Assembly: GCF_012952065.1 (NCBI RefSeq)
Contig: NZ_JABCJJ010000004.1
Span: 123,668-187,667 of the forward strand
Origin: Cellulomonas fimi
GTDB taxonomy: Bacteria > Actinomycetota > Actinomycetes > Actinomycetales > Cellulomonadaceae
Reading direction: 5' to 3'
DNA length: 64,000 nt
Positions 43,480 through 51,917 of this stretch are shown in pieces; position 1 is the stretch's first letter; each line of letters begins with the position of its first letter. The notes under the pieces are model-generated. The model ran no database searches, was not told where the DNA came from, and was given only the letters and a program-made list of their open reading frames with translations. The translations under genes and the position numbers were made by a program.

Positions 43480-44199
43480 GTGACTGCAGCTTCCATCCCC
43501 TCGGCGCGCCGCGCACTGGTCGTGGATGACGAACGGGCCTTGGCGACCCTGGTCGGCACCTATCTCGAGCGTGACGGGTTCGAGGTGCACCTCGCCTTCG
43601 ACGGGGAGGAAGGCGTCCGGGCCGCCCGCGCTGTGGACCCCGACGTCGTCATCCTGGACCTGGGCCTGCCAGCGCTCGACGGCGTCGAGGTCTGCCGGCA
43701 GATCCGCACGTTCTCCGACTGCTACGTGGTGATGCTGACAGCCCGCGCTGAAGAGGTGGACATGCTGATCGGGTTGTCCGTGGGCGCCGACGACTACATC
43801 ACCAAGCCGTTCAGTCCCCGCGAGCTCATGGCTCGGGTTCGGGCGATGCTCCGACGGCCACGCCGCAAGGACTCCGAGGACGGGGACGGTGTCGCACCGC
43901 TCGTGTTCGGCTCGTTGCGGATCGACACGGTCGGGCGGGAGGTTCACCTGGATGGCGAGCCGGTCCCGCTGACCCGTACCGAGTTCGACGTCCTGGCGGC
44001 GCTGGCGGGACGACCGAACGCCGTGTTCAGCAGGCGGGCGTTGATCGAGAAGGTCTGGGGCGACAACTGGGTGGGTGACGAGCACCTGGTGGACGTCCAC
44101 ATCCTCCACGTGCGCCAGAAGCTGGGCGACAGCGCGGAGACGCAGCGCTTCGTCCGCACGGTCCGAGGTGTCGGGTACCGCATGGGGCAGGTCACATGA
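43480..44199 (+). CDS. OmpR/PhoB-family response regulator
   Basis: 239 residues from GTG 43480. The receiver domain has the acidic pair in VVDDERA, phosphorylation site Asp60 in VVILDLGLP, the switch Thr in MLTARAE and Lys in YITKPFSP. The C-terminal winged helix is DNA-binding (RTEFDVLAALAGRPNAVFSR, VDVHILHVRQKLGD). It overlaps the histidine kinase gene by ATGA, so the two form a two-component system. Being next to the M23 gene and the small metal-island genes suggests an envelope or metal signal, but the ligand is unknown. Confidence 0.95.
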   Translation: MTAASIPSARRALVVDDERALATLVGTYLERDGFEVHLAFDGEEGVRAARAVDPDVVILDLGLPALDGVEVCRQIRTFSDCYVVMLTARAEEVDMLIGLSVGADDYITKPFSPRELMARVRAMLRRPRRKDSEDGDGVAPLVFGSLRIDTVGREVHLDGEPVPLTRTEFDVLAALAGRPNAVFSRRALIEKVWGDNWVGDEHLVDVHILHVRQKLGDSAETQRFVRTVRGVGYRMGQVT

Positions 44200-45320
44200 G
44201 TCGTGAGCGCCGACCCCGAGCGGTTTCCAGCCTCGCCGGTCGTCTCCTTGCGGCGCTGACCCTCGTGGTGGTGACCGGCGGCGTGACCGCGTGGCTCGTT
44301 GCCGGGGCGGTAGGCCCCAGCGTCTTTCGCGCGCACATGGTGCAGACCGGGCCACCGGACGAGGGCGGCTCCTTGGTCCATGCGGAGGAGGCGTTCCGGT
44401 CGGCCAGCGTCTTCTCCCTGGGCGTGGCGCTGGGTGCGGCGCTGCTGGCCTCGCTGGCGGTGAGCATCTTCCTCACACGGCGCATCGGGCGCTCGCTCGG
44501 CACGCTCGCGGCGGCGGCGGGCGCCGTAGCGGGCGGGCGCCTGGACTCCCGCGTGCCTGAACCGGGGATGGGATCCGAGTTCGACGACCTCGCGGCGGCG
44601 TTCAACACGATGGCCGGCCGCCTGGAGGCGAGCGACGGCCTGCGCCGAAGGCTCATGGCAGACGTCGCCCACGAGCTGCGGACGCCAGTGGCGACGCTCA
44701 CCGCGTACGTGGAGGGCATCGAGGATGGTGTGCTCGCGCTGAGCCCGGAGACGATGGCCGTGCTTCGCGGCCAGACGTCACGGCTCACCCGCCTTGCGCA
44801 GGATCTTGCGGCCGTGACCCAGGCGGAGAGCTCGGAGCTCGAGCTTCGGACGCGACGGATGGATCCGGGGGAGCTCGTCGTCAACGCCTCGGACGCCGCG
44901 CGGGAGGCGTATGTCACCAAGGGTGTCCGGCTCGAGGAGCAGGTAGCAGCCGGGCTGCCCGCGGTGGCGGTGGACCCCGACCGGATGGCTCAGGTCCTGG
45001 GCAACCTGCTCGACAACGCGTTGCGTCATACCTCGCGGGACGGGATCGTGCGGATCCACGCCGGTGCGCACCATGCCGGCATCGTGCTCAGCGTCGAGGA
45101 CAGCGGAGAGGGCATATCGGCGGATCACCTGGCTCATGTCTTCGAGCGGTTCTACCGCGCCGACACAGCGCGTGATCGCGTGCACGGTGGCTCAGGCATC
45201 GGGCTGGCGATCACCAAGGCTCTGGTCGAGGCGCACGGCGGCTCGGTCGGCGTCCACAGCGAGGGCAGCGGGCGGGGCGCCACGTTCCTGGTCTTCCTGC
45301 CCGCCGCCGGGTCTGGCTAG
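44196..45320 (+). CDS. Sensor histidine kinase
   Basis: 374 residues. Two membrane segments (residues 17-40 and 72-94) enclose a short extracytoplasmic loop of about 30 residues (RAHMVQTGPPDEGGSLVHAE). A HAMP domain follows (RRIGRSLGTLAAAAGAVAGG), then HisKA with phosphoacceptor His159 in MADVAHELRTPVATL and HATPase with N-box NLLDNALRH, G1 EDSGEGIS, F-box FERFYRAD and G2 GGSGIGLAI. The small sensor loop with His and Met could sense a metal or the membrane state. The last base pairs overlap the convergent small gene at 45317. Confidence 0.95.
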   Translation: MSRERRPRAVSSLAGRLLAALTLVVVTGGVTAWLVAGAVGPSVFRAHMVQTGPPDEGGSLVHAEEAFRSASVFSLGVALGAALLASLAVSIFLTRRIGRSLGTLAAAAGAVAGGRLDSRVPEPGMGSEFDDLAAAFNTMAGRLEASDGLRRRLMADVAHELRTPVATLTAYVEGIEDGVLALSPETMAVLRGQTSRLTRLAQDLAAVTQAESSELELRTRRMDPGELVVNASDAAREAYVTKGVRLEEQVAAGLPAVAVDPDRMAQVLGNLLDNALRHTSRDGIVRIHAGAHHAGIVLSVEDSGEGISADHLAHVFERFYRADTARDRVHGGSGIGLAITKALVEAHGGSVGVHSEGSGRGATFLVFLPAAGSG

Positions 45321-45556
45321 ATCCGCTCGTGCGCGGGGAGTTCCTGCTGCACCTTCGATGCCGTGCCGTGGTCGTGTCCTGACTCAGCGCTGCCGTGCCC
45401 GTGTCCGTGTCCGATGAACATCATCCCGATCATCATCAGCGGGCATGCCAGCAGCGCGGCCCACAGCAGCGCATCCGCGAGCGGGACTCCCGCGACCAGC
45501 AGTCCCACGAGAAGGACCGCGCCCCCGATGAGCATGTGATTGAGGTGGTTCTTCAT
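45317..45556 (-). CDS. Small membrane protein with a His/Gly-rich tail (DUF2933-like layout)
   Basis: 79 residues from ATG 45556, preceded by CGAAGGGAACGCC and overlapping the stop of the upstream SHOCT gene (ATGA). Two hydrophobic segments (GGAVLLVGLLVAGV, ALLWAALLACPLMMIGMMFI) are followed by the tail GHGHGHGSAESGHDHG, a probable metal-binding site. Such proteins are common in actinobacterial copper islands. It is convergent with, and overlaps by three bases, the histidine kinase gene. Confidence 0.7.
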   Translation of the reverse strand: MKNHLNHMLIGGAVLLVGLLVAGVPLADALLWAALLACPLMMIGMMFIGHGHGHGSAESGHDHGTASKVQQELPAHERI

Positions 45557-45789
45557 GGCGTTCCCTTCGTGGTGACGGCGTCCGCGTCGGACAGCTCGCT
45601 CCGCAGCACGCGGTAGGTCTCGAGGTCGATCTCCCCCGCGGCGAGCCGTGCGTCGAGCAGTCGGTCCGCGTCGACCGGGTCGGGGAAAAGCCGGTTCAGC
45701 CCCCAGAGCACCAGGACGATGACGGTGATCCAGAAGGCCAGCATCACCACCCAGCCGACGGGCCCCGGCTGCGTGCACCACAGGCCCAT
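45553..45789 (-). CDS. SHOCT-domain membrane protein
   Basis: 78 residues from ATG 45789, after GAGGGGGAAGCGC. One membrane segment (VGWVVMLAFWITVIVLVLWG) leads to a C-terminal SHOCT motif (DRLLDARLAAGEIDLETYRV), a short two-helix oligomerisation module. Co-translated with the His-rich protein downstream. This two-gene unit occurs in metal-resistance islands, but the biochemical role is not established. Confidence 0.75.
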   Translation of the reverse strand: MGLWCTQPGPVGWVVMLAFWITVIVLVLWGLNRLFPDPVDADRLLDARLAAGEIDLETYRVLRSELSDADAVTTKGTP

Positions 45790-46034
45790 CGCGCTTCCCC
45801 CTCCCGGGCGAACGGCGCACCTCGCGCCGTCTGGGATCCAGACTCGCGCGACCACGTTGAGAACGCACCGGTTGCTCCATCAAGAGTCGGTGAAGGCGCC
45901 GGCCGGGCCGCGACACGCCGCCGACGCCGTTACCGCTCCGTGACAATGACGGCAAGACGTGGTTTCATCGACCCGCTCGGATGAACCGGGCGACCCGAGG
46001 TGGACCGCCCAGTCCTGTCACCACCGAGGGCACA

Positions 46035-46172
46035 TCGATGCTTCATGACAGGAGCGGGGGACCCAGGTCTTCCGGGCACCGGTCACGGTGCCCTTGGGGT
46101 GAAGCCGGTCGCACGCCGACCGGCCGGGCACAGCTCTCCGTCCGAACCCGACAGCTCACCTCGCAGGCGACC
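46035..46172 (+). promoter_or_regulatory. ydaO/yuaA-type c-di-AMP riboswitch
   Basis: The leader of the NlpC/P60 gene carries the conserved core of this class in order: CGGGGGACCC (46056-46065), GGGGTGAAGCCGG (46096-46108), then TCCGAACCCGACAGCTCACC (46141-46160) and TCGCAGGCGA. The closing helix edges are approximate. In actinobacteria this riboswitch sits upstream of peptidoglycan hydrolase genes and lowers expression when c-di-AMP is high. The ribosome binding site begins just after its 3' end. Confidence 0.88.
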
Positions 46173-46184
46173 GGAGAGGTTCTC

Positions 46185-46982
46185 ATGCCCGAAAGCTTGA
46201 CCGCCGCCCGCCACCGTGCAGCCGGCAGACCCACGACTGCACTGGACGACCTGGCCGCGTCGGCCACCGGAAGCCTTGCCGTCGTCGGTCGTCGCTCCGC
46301 GGTCGCCGCTGCCTCGTCCGGCCTGGTCGTCTCGATGCTGGCGGCGCCTGCGTCGGCGGCGCAGCCCACCGACGCAGGCGCCGCCGCGCTGCCGACCGTG
46401 GACACGTCCGCGCTCACGGCCTCGGCGCGGGCGGTGCTCGACACCGCTCCCGCGGTCACCGTGGCGGCGGACGCCACCTGGACCTTCGACGTCCCGGCGG
46501 TGACGGTCATCGCCGACCCGCCTCCGCCGCCGGCCCCGGTTCGCACAGTAGCGGCGGCATCGAGGAGCCAGGCGCGGGCCGCGGTCCCGACCGAGGCGGC
46601 GCCTGCGGCGGAGGCCGAGACCCGCGGTGCGCCGGCTCCGGCGAGCGCGAACGGCAACGCCATCGTGGAGATCGCGTCGCGGTACGTCGGCGTGCCGTAC
46701 GTGTGGGGAGGCACCACCCCGAACGGCTTCGACTGCTCGGGCTACACCGCCTATGTGTACGCCCAGGTCGGCATCACGTTGCCCCGGACCTCGTCGGCGC
46801 AGCGGAGCGCCGGGACCGTCGTGTCCCGGGCGGACGCCCAGCCCGGCGACCTGATCTGGACGCCGGGCCACATCTCCGTCTACGCCGGCGGCAACCTGCA
46901 GGTCGACGCCCCGGTCCCCGGGAGGACCATCCAGATCCGCGAGATCTGGCAGTCCAACCCCACCTTCCTCCGCTTCAGCTGA
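46185..46982 (+). CDS. NlpC/P60 family peptidoglycan endopeptidase
   Basis: 265 residues from ATG 46185 (after GGAGAGG). A signal peptide follows a 35-residue polar N-terminus (SAVAAASSGLVVSMLAAPAS, cleaved near SAAQ). A long low-complexity region (65-155, Ala/Pro-rich) links to the NlpC/P60 domain, with catalytic Cys184 in NGFDCSGYTAYVY and His229 in WTPGHISVYAG. It hydrolyses D-Glu to meso-DAP type bonds in the wall stem peptide. No LysM or SH3 domain is present. Expression is controlled by the riboswitch in its leader. Confidence 0.93.
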   Translation: MPESLTAARHRAAGRPTTALDDLAASATGSLAVVGRRSAVAAASSGLVVSMLAAPASAAQPTDAGAAALPTVDTSALTASARAVLDTAPAVTVAADATWTFDVPAVTVIADPPPPPAPVRTVAAASRSQARAAVPTEAAPAAEAETRGAPAPASANGNAIVEIASRYVGVPYVWGGTTPNGFDCSGYTAYVYAQVGITLPRTSSAQRSAGTVVSRADAQPGDLIWTPGHISVYAGGNLQVDAPVPGRTIQIREIWQSNPTFLRFS

Positions 46983-47012
46983 GCTCGCCTCCGTCCCAGC
47001 TGAGCTCGTGGC

Positions 47013-47044
47013 GGGGTCGCGCACAGAGAATTGTGCGCGGCCCC
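47013..47044. terminator. Strong bidirectional terminator hairpin
   Basis: GGGGTCGCGCACA pairs with TGTGCGCGGCCCC over 13 bases (one G-U) around a six-base loop, GAGAAT. It lies between the NlpC/P60 gene and the convergent Lgt-like gene. Confidence 0.8.
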
Positions 47045-47045
47045 G

Positions 47046-47879
47046 TCACGTTCTCGTCAGCGTCTCGCCGCGTCGACGCCGGTCGGGTGGTCTCTCGCCG
47101 GCTCGCTCTGGCGAGGAGCGTGCATGTGGCGGCGTGCCGTCGGCGTGGACTGAGTACCGCCCGTTCGGCTGCAGAACGATGACGACGCCCGCGACTATCG
47201 ACACGATCGACCAGAGCTGCGGTGGGGTGAGCCCGAGCAGGACCGGGTCGTTGATCCGCACCGTCTCGACGAGCAGGCGTGCCACGCCGCTGAGGGCCAG
47301 GTACCAGCCGAAGACCGTGGGTCCCGTCAGTCGTCGGCCGAGCCGGGACAGGACGACGGCGATGGCGAGTGCTGCCAGCGCCTCGTACAAGGGGGTCGGA
47401 TGGACCGGGACGCCGGTCGCTACGACTCCGTCCGGGAACGCCATCGCCCAAGGCAGCGAAGAGGGCCTCCCGTAGGTCCCGTCTCCAGCCAGGAGGCAAC
47501 CGATTCGGCCGACCCCGTAGGCGAGCGTGAGGGGAACGGCGGTCGCGCCGGCGACCACGCCCAGGGGCAGCCTGTGCCGCCGGATCACGACGACACCGGC
47601 CACGACGCCGCCGATCAACCCCCCGTACCAGGTGAATCCCATGCCGCCGAAGTCATGCACGGTCAGATTCCCGCCCTGCTCCAGCAGGTAATAGACCTTC
47701 GCGCCGACAAAACCCCACACGGTGGCCCACAGGACGAGCGAGTGCGCAGACTCCCGGCGCAGCCCGACCCGGTCGAAAGCTCGTCCCAGCAGATACGCGC
47801 CGAGCAGAGCCGCGAGCGCCTTGCTGACACCGTAGGTCTGGATGTCGATCCCGAAGACCGAGAACAGCACTGGTCGCAT
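47046..47879 (-). CDS. Lgt-family prolipoprotein diacylglyceryl transferase paralogue
   Basis: 277 residues with seven membrane segments, from ATG 47879. The Lgt signature region is GRIGCLLAGDGTYG, whereas canonical Lgt has GRxxNFxNxEL; the conserved Asn and Glu are replaced by Cys, Ala and Asp. This is a known divergent paralogue type rather than the housekeeping enzyme. The rest (YGVSKALAALLGAYLLGRAF, YGGLIGGVVAGVVVIRRHRL, HPTPLYEALAALAIAVVL) follows the family. It may modify a specific subset of lipoproteins. It is next to the copper operon but on the other strand. The Arg-rich C-terminal tail is not conserved. Confidence 0.82.
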   Translation of the reverse strand: MRPVLFSVFGIDIQTYGVSKALAALLGAYLLGRAFDRVGLRRESAHSLVLWATVWGFVGAKVYYLLEQGGNLTVHDFGGMGFTWYGGLIGGVVAGVVVIRRHRLPLGVVAGATAVPLTLAYGVGRIGCLLAGDGTYGRPSSLPWAMAFPDGVVATGVPVHPTPLYEALAALAIAVVLSRLGRRLTGPTVFGWYLALSGVARLLVETVRINDPVLLGLTPPQLWSIVSIVAGVVIVLQPNGRYSVHADGTPPHARSSPERAGERPPDRRRRGETLTRT

Positions 47880-48267
47880 GAGGACTCCGTCCCGTGTGGC
47901 GGCGGCGCCCTCGTGGTCGCGCGGTGTCCCGCGCCCCTACTGTTCCGCCGCTACGCAGAAGAACCGCCGGAGGATTCGATCAACCTTTGGTGAAGACGGC
48001 CGGGGCTGCTGAACGGCGGCCCGGCGTCTTCGGTCAGTGCAGTGGCGGAGGACGACGAGCCTGCCCGGTGGCGTCTGGCAGGCGGCTCGCGTGAGCCCGG
48101 TCGCGGGCCGAGAAGTCCGAGGGGGCGTGGTGCGGGCGACCGCCTTGCCCGCTCGAGCCCCAAGTTCACCGGATCTTCATGGGAGCGGATGTCCCTCGTG
48201 CCTGAACTGCGCTACGTTGGCCCGGTACCCCCCTAGGGTATAAACCGCTGGACGAAGGAGCGAGACG
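47880..48267. other. Intergenic control region between Lgt-like gene and copper operon
   Basis: 388 bases with no credible gene. Divergent transcription starts from both ends. The CsoR-type box lies at its right side; small open frames here lack recognised similarity. Confidence 0.5.
48224..48242. promoter_or_regulatory. CsoR-type copper operator
   Basis: GGTACCCCCCTAGGGTATA contains TACCC and GGGTA half-sites around CCCTA, close to the ATACCCCNNNGGGGTAT-type boxes bound by CsoR. It ends 26 bases before the start of the copper operon and overlaps the likely promoter region, so repression lifted by Cu(I) is expected. The csoR gene is in the same operon. Confidence 0.75.
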
Positions 48268-48606
48268 ATGGTGGCCACGAGGTTCTCCGTGGAGGGATTG
48301 ACCTGCGGGCTGTGCCTTGCAGAGCTGTTGGACCAGCTGCGTTCCGTGCCCGAGGTCATGGAAGCTGCCGCTGATCTCGTGATCGGCGGGGCCACCGTCG
48401 TGGTCGTCACCGGCGATGCCGAGGTGCTGGAGGAACCGGTGCGCGGCGCGGTGGAGCGGGCCGGCTTCCTCCTCGGCTCACATGATCGGCTCCTGCCTCC
48501 CCACGCAGGGGCGGATCACCTCCTGGCTGCGCGTGCGTTCGCCCTGGGTGACGAGGCCACCGAGGTCCTCGGCAGCGACGTCGTCACTGGAGGTGTGCGG
48601 CGATGA
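48268..48606 (+). CDS. HMA-like copper-binding protein
   Basis: 112 residues from ATG 48268, after GGACGAAGGAGCGAGACG. The first 75 residues form a heavy-metal-associated fold with the metal loop [20 protein letters not shown] (a CxxC, here with no Met before it). The last 35 residues ([20 protein letters not shown]) are unlike usual CopZ and unknown. It is the first gene of the operon, and its stop overlaps the ATPase start (ATGA). It likely delivers Cu(I) to the ATPase. Confidence 0.83.
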   Translation: MVATRFSVEGLTCGLCLAELLDQLRSVPEVMEAAADLVIGGATVVVVTGDAEVLEEPVRGAVERAGFLLGSHDRLLPPHAGADHLLAARAFALGDEATEVLGSDVVTGGVRR

Positions 48607-51428
48607 ACGGATCCGAGATTCTCACCATCGTCGGCGCAGCCGTGCTGACCGCCTTCCTGGCCTGGTTCTTCTTCGGGCCGAAGAAGGTCCGACAGGCGGA
48701 GATGGACGACGGTGTGCAGGTCGTCAGGATCAAGGTGCAGGGCGGGTACAGCCCGGACGTGATCCAGGTCGTCAGCGGTGTACCGGTGCGGTTGGAGTTC
48801 GATCGGCAGGAGGCCGGGGACTGCTCGTCCCGCCTGGTCATGCCCGACTTCAAGGTCAACGAGCTGCTGCCGGCGTGGGAGACCACCTCGATCGAGTTCA
48901 CTCCCCAGGCCACCGGCGACTTCGGGTTCGCCTGCGGTATGAACATGATGCGCGGTCGCATGCAGGTGCTCGACCGTGAGCTGGAGACCGTCGGTGCACC
49001 GGCGGCAGCGGGGGCCGGCTCCGCCGTCGCCACCGTCCCCGTGGCGCACGCGACAACGCACCCGGCGCACCCGGTCCCCCCTGCCGGGGACGCCGCACCG
49101 CAGGCAGCCGCCGCGACCAAGGAGGTCGGCCCCACCGCGGGCGCCGGCGCCGGCGACGACGACGCCGAGGGGCGCGAGCGCGCCGCGGAGATCCGGGACC
49201 TGACACGGCGGGTGATCATCGGCTCGATCCTCGCCGCGCCCGTCGTCTTCGCGGTCATGAGCGTCGAGGTCTTCGGCGCCACCTGGGTGCCCGACTTCCT
49301 GATGAACAGGTGGCTCCAGCTGGCCCTGGTCACGCCGATCTTCTTCTACACCGGCTGGCCGGTCCACCGGACGGGATGGCTGGCGCTGTCCCACCGCACG
49401 GCGGACATGAACTCCCTGATCACTATCGGCACCATCGCCGCGTACGGCTACAGCCTCGTCGCGACGTTCATCCCTGACGTGCTGCCCGAGATCGCCCAAG
49501 AGGTGTACTACGAGGCCGTCGCGGTCATCATCACGCTGATCCTGCTGGGCCGGCTGGTGGAGACCAAGGCCAAGGCCGGAACGGGTGAGGCCATTCGTCA
49601 GCTGGTCGGGTTGCAGCCGCGCACCGCGCGGGTGATCCGCGGCGGCGAACAGGTGGAGATCCAGGTCGACGAGGTCGTCGTCGGCGACGTCGTCGTGGTC
49701 CGGCCGGGGGAGAAGATCCCGGTGGACGGCGAGGTGCTCGATGGCACCTCGGCGGTGGACGAGTCGATGATCACCGGCGAGCCGATCCCTGTGACGAAGG
49801 AGGTGGGCGACACCGTCATCGGTGCCACGATCAACCAGACGGGCGCGTTCCGGTACACCGCCACGAAGGTCGGCGCGGAGATGATGCTGGCGCAGATCAT
49901 CAAGCTCGTCCAGGAGGCGCAGGGGTCCAAGGCCCCGATCCAGCGCGTGGTGGACAAGGTGTCCAGCTACTTCGTGCCTGGGGTCATCGGGATCGCCATC
50001 TGGTCGTTCGTGCTGTGGTCGATGATCGGCCCGCCGCCGGCGGCCCTCTTCGCCCTCGTCGCGCTCGTGTCGGTGCTCATCATCGCCTGCCCGTGCGCCC
50101 TGGGACTGGCCACGCCGCTGTCGATCACGGTCGGCACGGGCAAGGCGGCCTTGAACGGCATCCTCATCCGCTCCGCGGAGGCCCTGGAGACGGCGCACAA
50201 GCTCAACACGATCGTGCTGGACAAGACCGGCACCATCACCAAGGGCGCTCCGGCGCTGACCGACGTGCTGCCGACGGAGGGGTTCGCCCCTGACGAGCTC
50301 CTGGCCCTGGTGGCCGCCGTCGAGGCCTCCTCCGAGCACCCGCTGGCCACCGCGATCGTGGCCGGGGCCAAGGAGCGCGGCCTGAGCGTCTCCGAGGCGA
50401 CCGCGTTCGACTCCATCACCGGCCAGGGCGTGCGCGCGCTGGTCGCCGGCCGGGAGGTGCTCGTCGGCAATGCGCGGCTGCTCTCCGCGGCCGGGATCGA
50501 CCCGGCTCCGCTGAACGCCGACCTCACGCGCCTGGCCCGGGACGGCAAGACCCCGATGCTGGTCGCCGTGGACGGGCAAGCCGCGGGCGTGGTCGGCGTC
50601 GCCGACACCGTCAAGGAAGGATCGGCGGCGGCCGTCGCGGCCTTGCAGAAGCGGGGCATCGAGGTCGTCATGATGACCGGGGACAACCGTGACACCGCGG
50701 CGGCCATCGCCCGCGAGGTCGGTATCACCCGGGTCGTGGCAGAGGTCATGCCCGAGCACAAGGCCGCCGAGGTCAAGCGGCTCCAGGCGGAGGGCAAGGT
50801 CGTCGGGATGGTCGGCGACGGCATCAACGACGCCCCGGCCCTGGCCCAGGCGGACGTCGGCTCCGCCATCGGCACCGGTACCGACGTGGCCATCGAGTCC
50901 TCGGACATCACCCTGATCTCCGGGGCGCTGTCCGGGATGGTCACCGCCGTGGACCTGTCCCGGGGGACCATGCGCAACATCCGGGAGAACCTGTTCTTCG
51001 CGTTCCTGTACAACGGTGTCGGTATCCCGATCGCGGCGGGGGCGCTCTACCCGGCCTTCGGGATCATGCTGAGCCCGGCACTCGCCGCGCTGGCGATGGC
51101 ACTGTCCTCGCTGTCCGTGGTGCTCAACGCCAACCGGCTGCGCCGCATCAAGCTGCACCCGGTCCCGGAGGTCGTCCGTGTTCCGGCCATCGAACCGGTG
51201 GTGGAGATCGGGCGCGACGAGGAAGACAACCCCACCGCAACACCTATGGAGGAAGACATGTCCCAGAAGTCCGCGAAGGTCATCGACCCCATCTGCGGGA
51301 TGAGCATCGACCCTGCGACCGCGGCCGACAGTGCCGAGTACGAGGGCACCACGTACTACTTCTGCTCCAACCACTGCGCGGCCAGCTTCAAGGACGACCC
51401 GGCCAAGTACGCCGCAGCGCGGGCCTGA
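48603..51428 (+). CDS. copA: Copper-exporting P1B-ATPase with N-terminal cupredoxin-like and C-terminal YHS domains
   Basis: 941 residues. An N-terminal anchor (10-25) and a cupredoxin-like domain (about 38-125; [15 protein letters not shown] with the metal-type Cys and Met) precede a 70-residue linker. The pump core (200-870) has TGE (391), CPC at 496-498 in [16 protein letters not shown] with phosphorylated Asp540, the HP dipeptide at 579-580 and [10 protein letters not shown]. There is no HMA domain. The C-terminus (885-941) is a YHS domain, [20 protein letters not shown], with further Cys residues in [12 protein letters not shown]. The CPC motif supports Cu(I) transport. A GGAGGAAGAC box precedes an in-frame ATG at 51258, so the YHS part may also be made separately. 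A stem-loop follows before csoR. Confidence 0.93.
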   Translation: MNGSEILTIVGAAVLTAFLAWFFFGPKKVRQAEMDDGVQVVRIKVQGGYSPDVIQVVSGVPVRLEFDRQEAGDCSSRLVMPDFKVNELLPAWETTSIEFTPQATGDFGFACGMNMMRGRMQVLDRELETVGAPAAAGAGSAVATVPVAHATTHPAHPVPPAGDAAPQAAAATKEVGPTAGAGAGDDDAEGRERAAEIRDLTRRVIIGSILAAPVVFAVMSVEVFGATWVPDFLMNRWLQLALVTPIFFYTGWPVHRTGWLALSHRTADMNSLITIGTIAAYGYSLVATFIPDVLPEIAQEVYYEAVAVIITLILLGRLVETKAKAGTGEAIRQLVGLQPRTARVIRGGEQVEIQVDEVVVGDVVVVRPGEKIPVDGEVLDGTSAVDESMITGEPIPVTKEVGDTVIGATINQTGAFRYTATKVGAEMMLAQIIKLVQEAQGSKAPIQRVVDKVSSYFVPGVIGIAIWSFVLWSMIGPPPAALFALVALVSVLIIACPCALGLATPLSITVGTGKAALNGILIRSAEALETAHKLNTIVLDKTGTITKGAPALTDVLPTEGFAPDELLALVAAVEASSEHPLATAIVAGAKERGLSVSEATAFDSITGQGVRALVAGREVLVGNARLLSAAGIDPAPLNADLTRLARDGKTPMLVAVDGQAAGVVGVADTVKEGSAAAVAALQKRGIEVVMMTGDNRDTAAAIAREVGITRVVAEVMPEHKAAEVKRLQAEGKVVGMVGDGINDAPALAQADVGSAIGTGTDVAIESSDITLISGALSGMVTAVDLSRGTMRNIRENLFFAFLYNGVGIPIAAGALYPAFGIMLSPALAALAMALSSLSVVLNANRLRRIKLHPVPEVVRVPAIEPVVEIGRDEEDNPTATPMEEDMSQKSAKVIDPICGMSIDPATAADSAEYEGTTYYFCSNHCAASFKDDPAKYAAARA

Positions 51429-51436
51429 CGTCCGAG

Positions 51437-51470
51437 GCCTGCCGGGGCGGGCGACCCCACCCCGGCAGGC
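51437..51470. terminator. Strong hairpin between copA and csoR
   Basis: GCCTGCCGGGG and CCCCGGCAGGC form a perfect 11-base stem, nine bases after the copA stop. It may attenuate read-through or stabilise the upstream mRNA. Confidence 0.65.
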
Positions 51471-51505
51471 GTCGCCCACGACCGGTGTGAAGGAGGAGCG
51501 AAGCG

Positions 51506-51802
51506 ATGAGAACGGCAACGGGCGCCGACGGCGAGGCTGTCACCCGTCAGGTGGTCAACCGGCTGCGCCGGGTCGAGGGTCAGGTGCGCGGAATCACGCG
51601 GATGGTCGAGGAGGACGCGTACTGCATCGATGTCCTGACCCAGGTCTCAGCGGCCTCCCGTGCCTTGCAGGGTGTGGCACTGATCCTGCTGGACGATCAC
51701 ATGCAGCACTGTCTCACGGAGGCCTCACGGGCCGGCGGAGCGATCCAGGCGGACAAGGTCCGGGAGGCATCGCAGGCCATCGCCCGGCTCGTGCAGAGCT
51801 GA
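51506..51802 (+). CDS. csoR: Copper-sensing repressor CsoR
   Basis: 98 residues from ATG 51506. The all-helical DUF156 fold is clear (NRLRRVEGQVRGITRMVEED). The Cu(I) ligands of M. tuberculosis CsoR (Cys36, His61, Cys65) align with Cys40, His65 and Cys69 in AYCIDVL and DDHMQHCL. It should bind the operator at 48224 and release it when copper binds. Located after copA, so autoregulation is expected. Confidence 0.95.
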   Translation: MRTATGADGEAVTRQVVNRLRRVEGQVRGITRMVEEDAYCIDVLTQVSAASRALQGVALILLDDHMQHCLTEASRAGGAIQADKVREASQAIARLVQS

Positions 51803-51828
51803 GACACACCCAGCCGACGGTGCACCCA

Positions 51829-51864
51829 AGACGGCCCAGACGGCCCAGACGGCCCAGACGGCAC
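51829..51864. repeat. Four tandem 9-base repeats (AGACGGCCC)
   Basis: Four copies between csoR and the GAPDH gene; the last is AGACGGCAC. They occupy the untranslated gap before the GAPDH ribosome binding site; no known regulator is recognised. Confidence 0.75.
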
Positions 51865-51917
51865 GACACAGAAGACCCGGACACAGAGAACACACGACGC
51901 GAGCGCAGGAGGCAGTG

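Noticed and set aside
48037..48243. Small plus-strand ORF of about 68 codons in the copper operon leader
   Set aside because: Overlaps the CsoR box and likely promoter; composition is not like the neighbouring genes and no ribosome binding site is seen.
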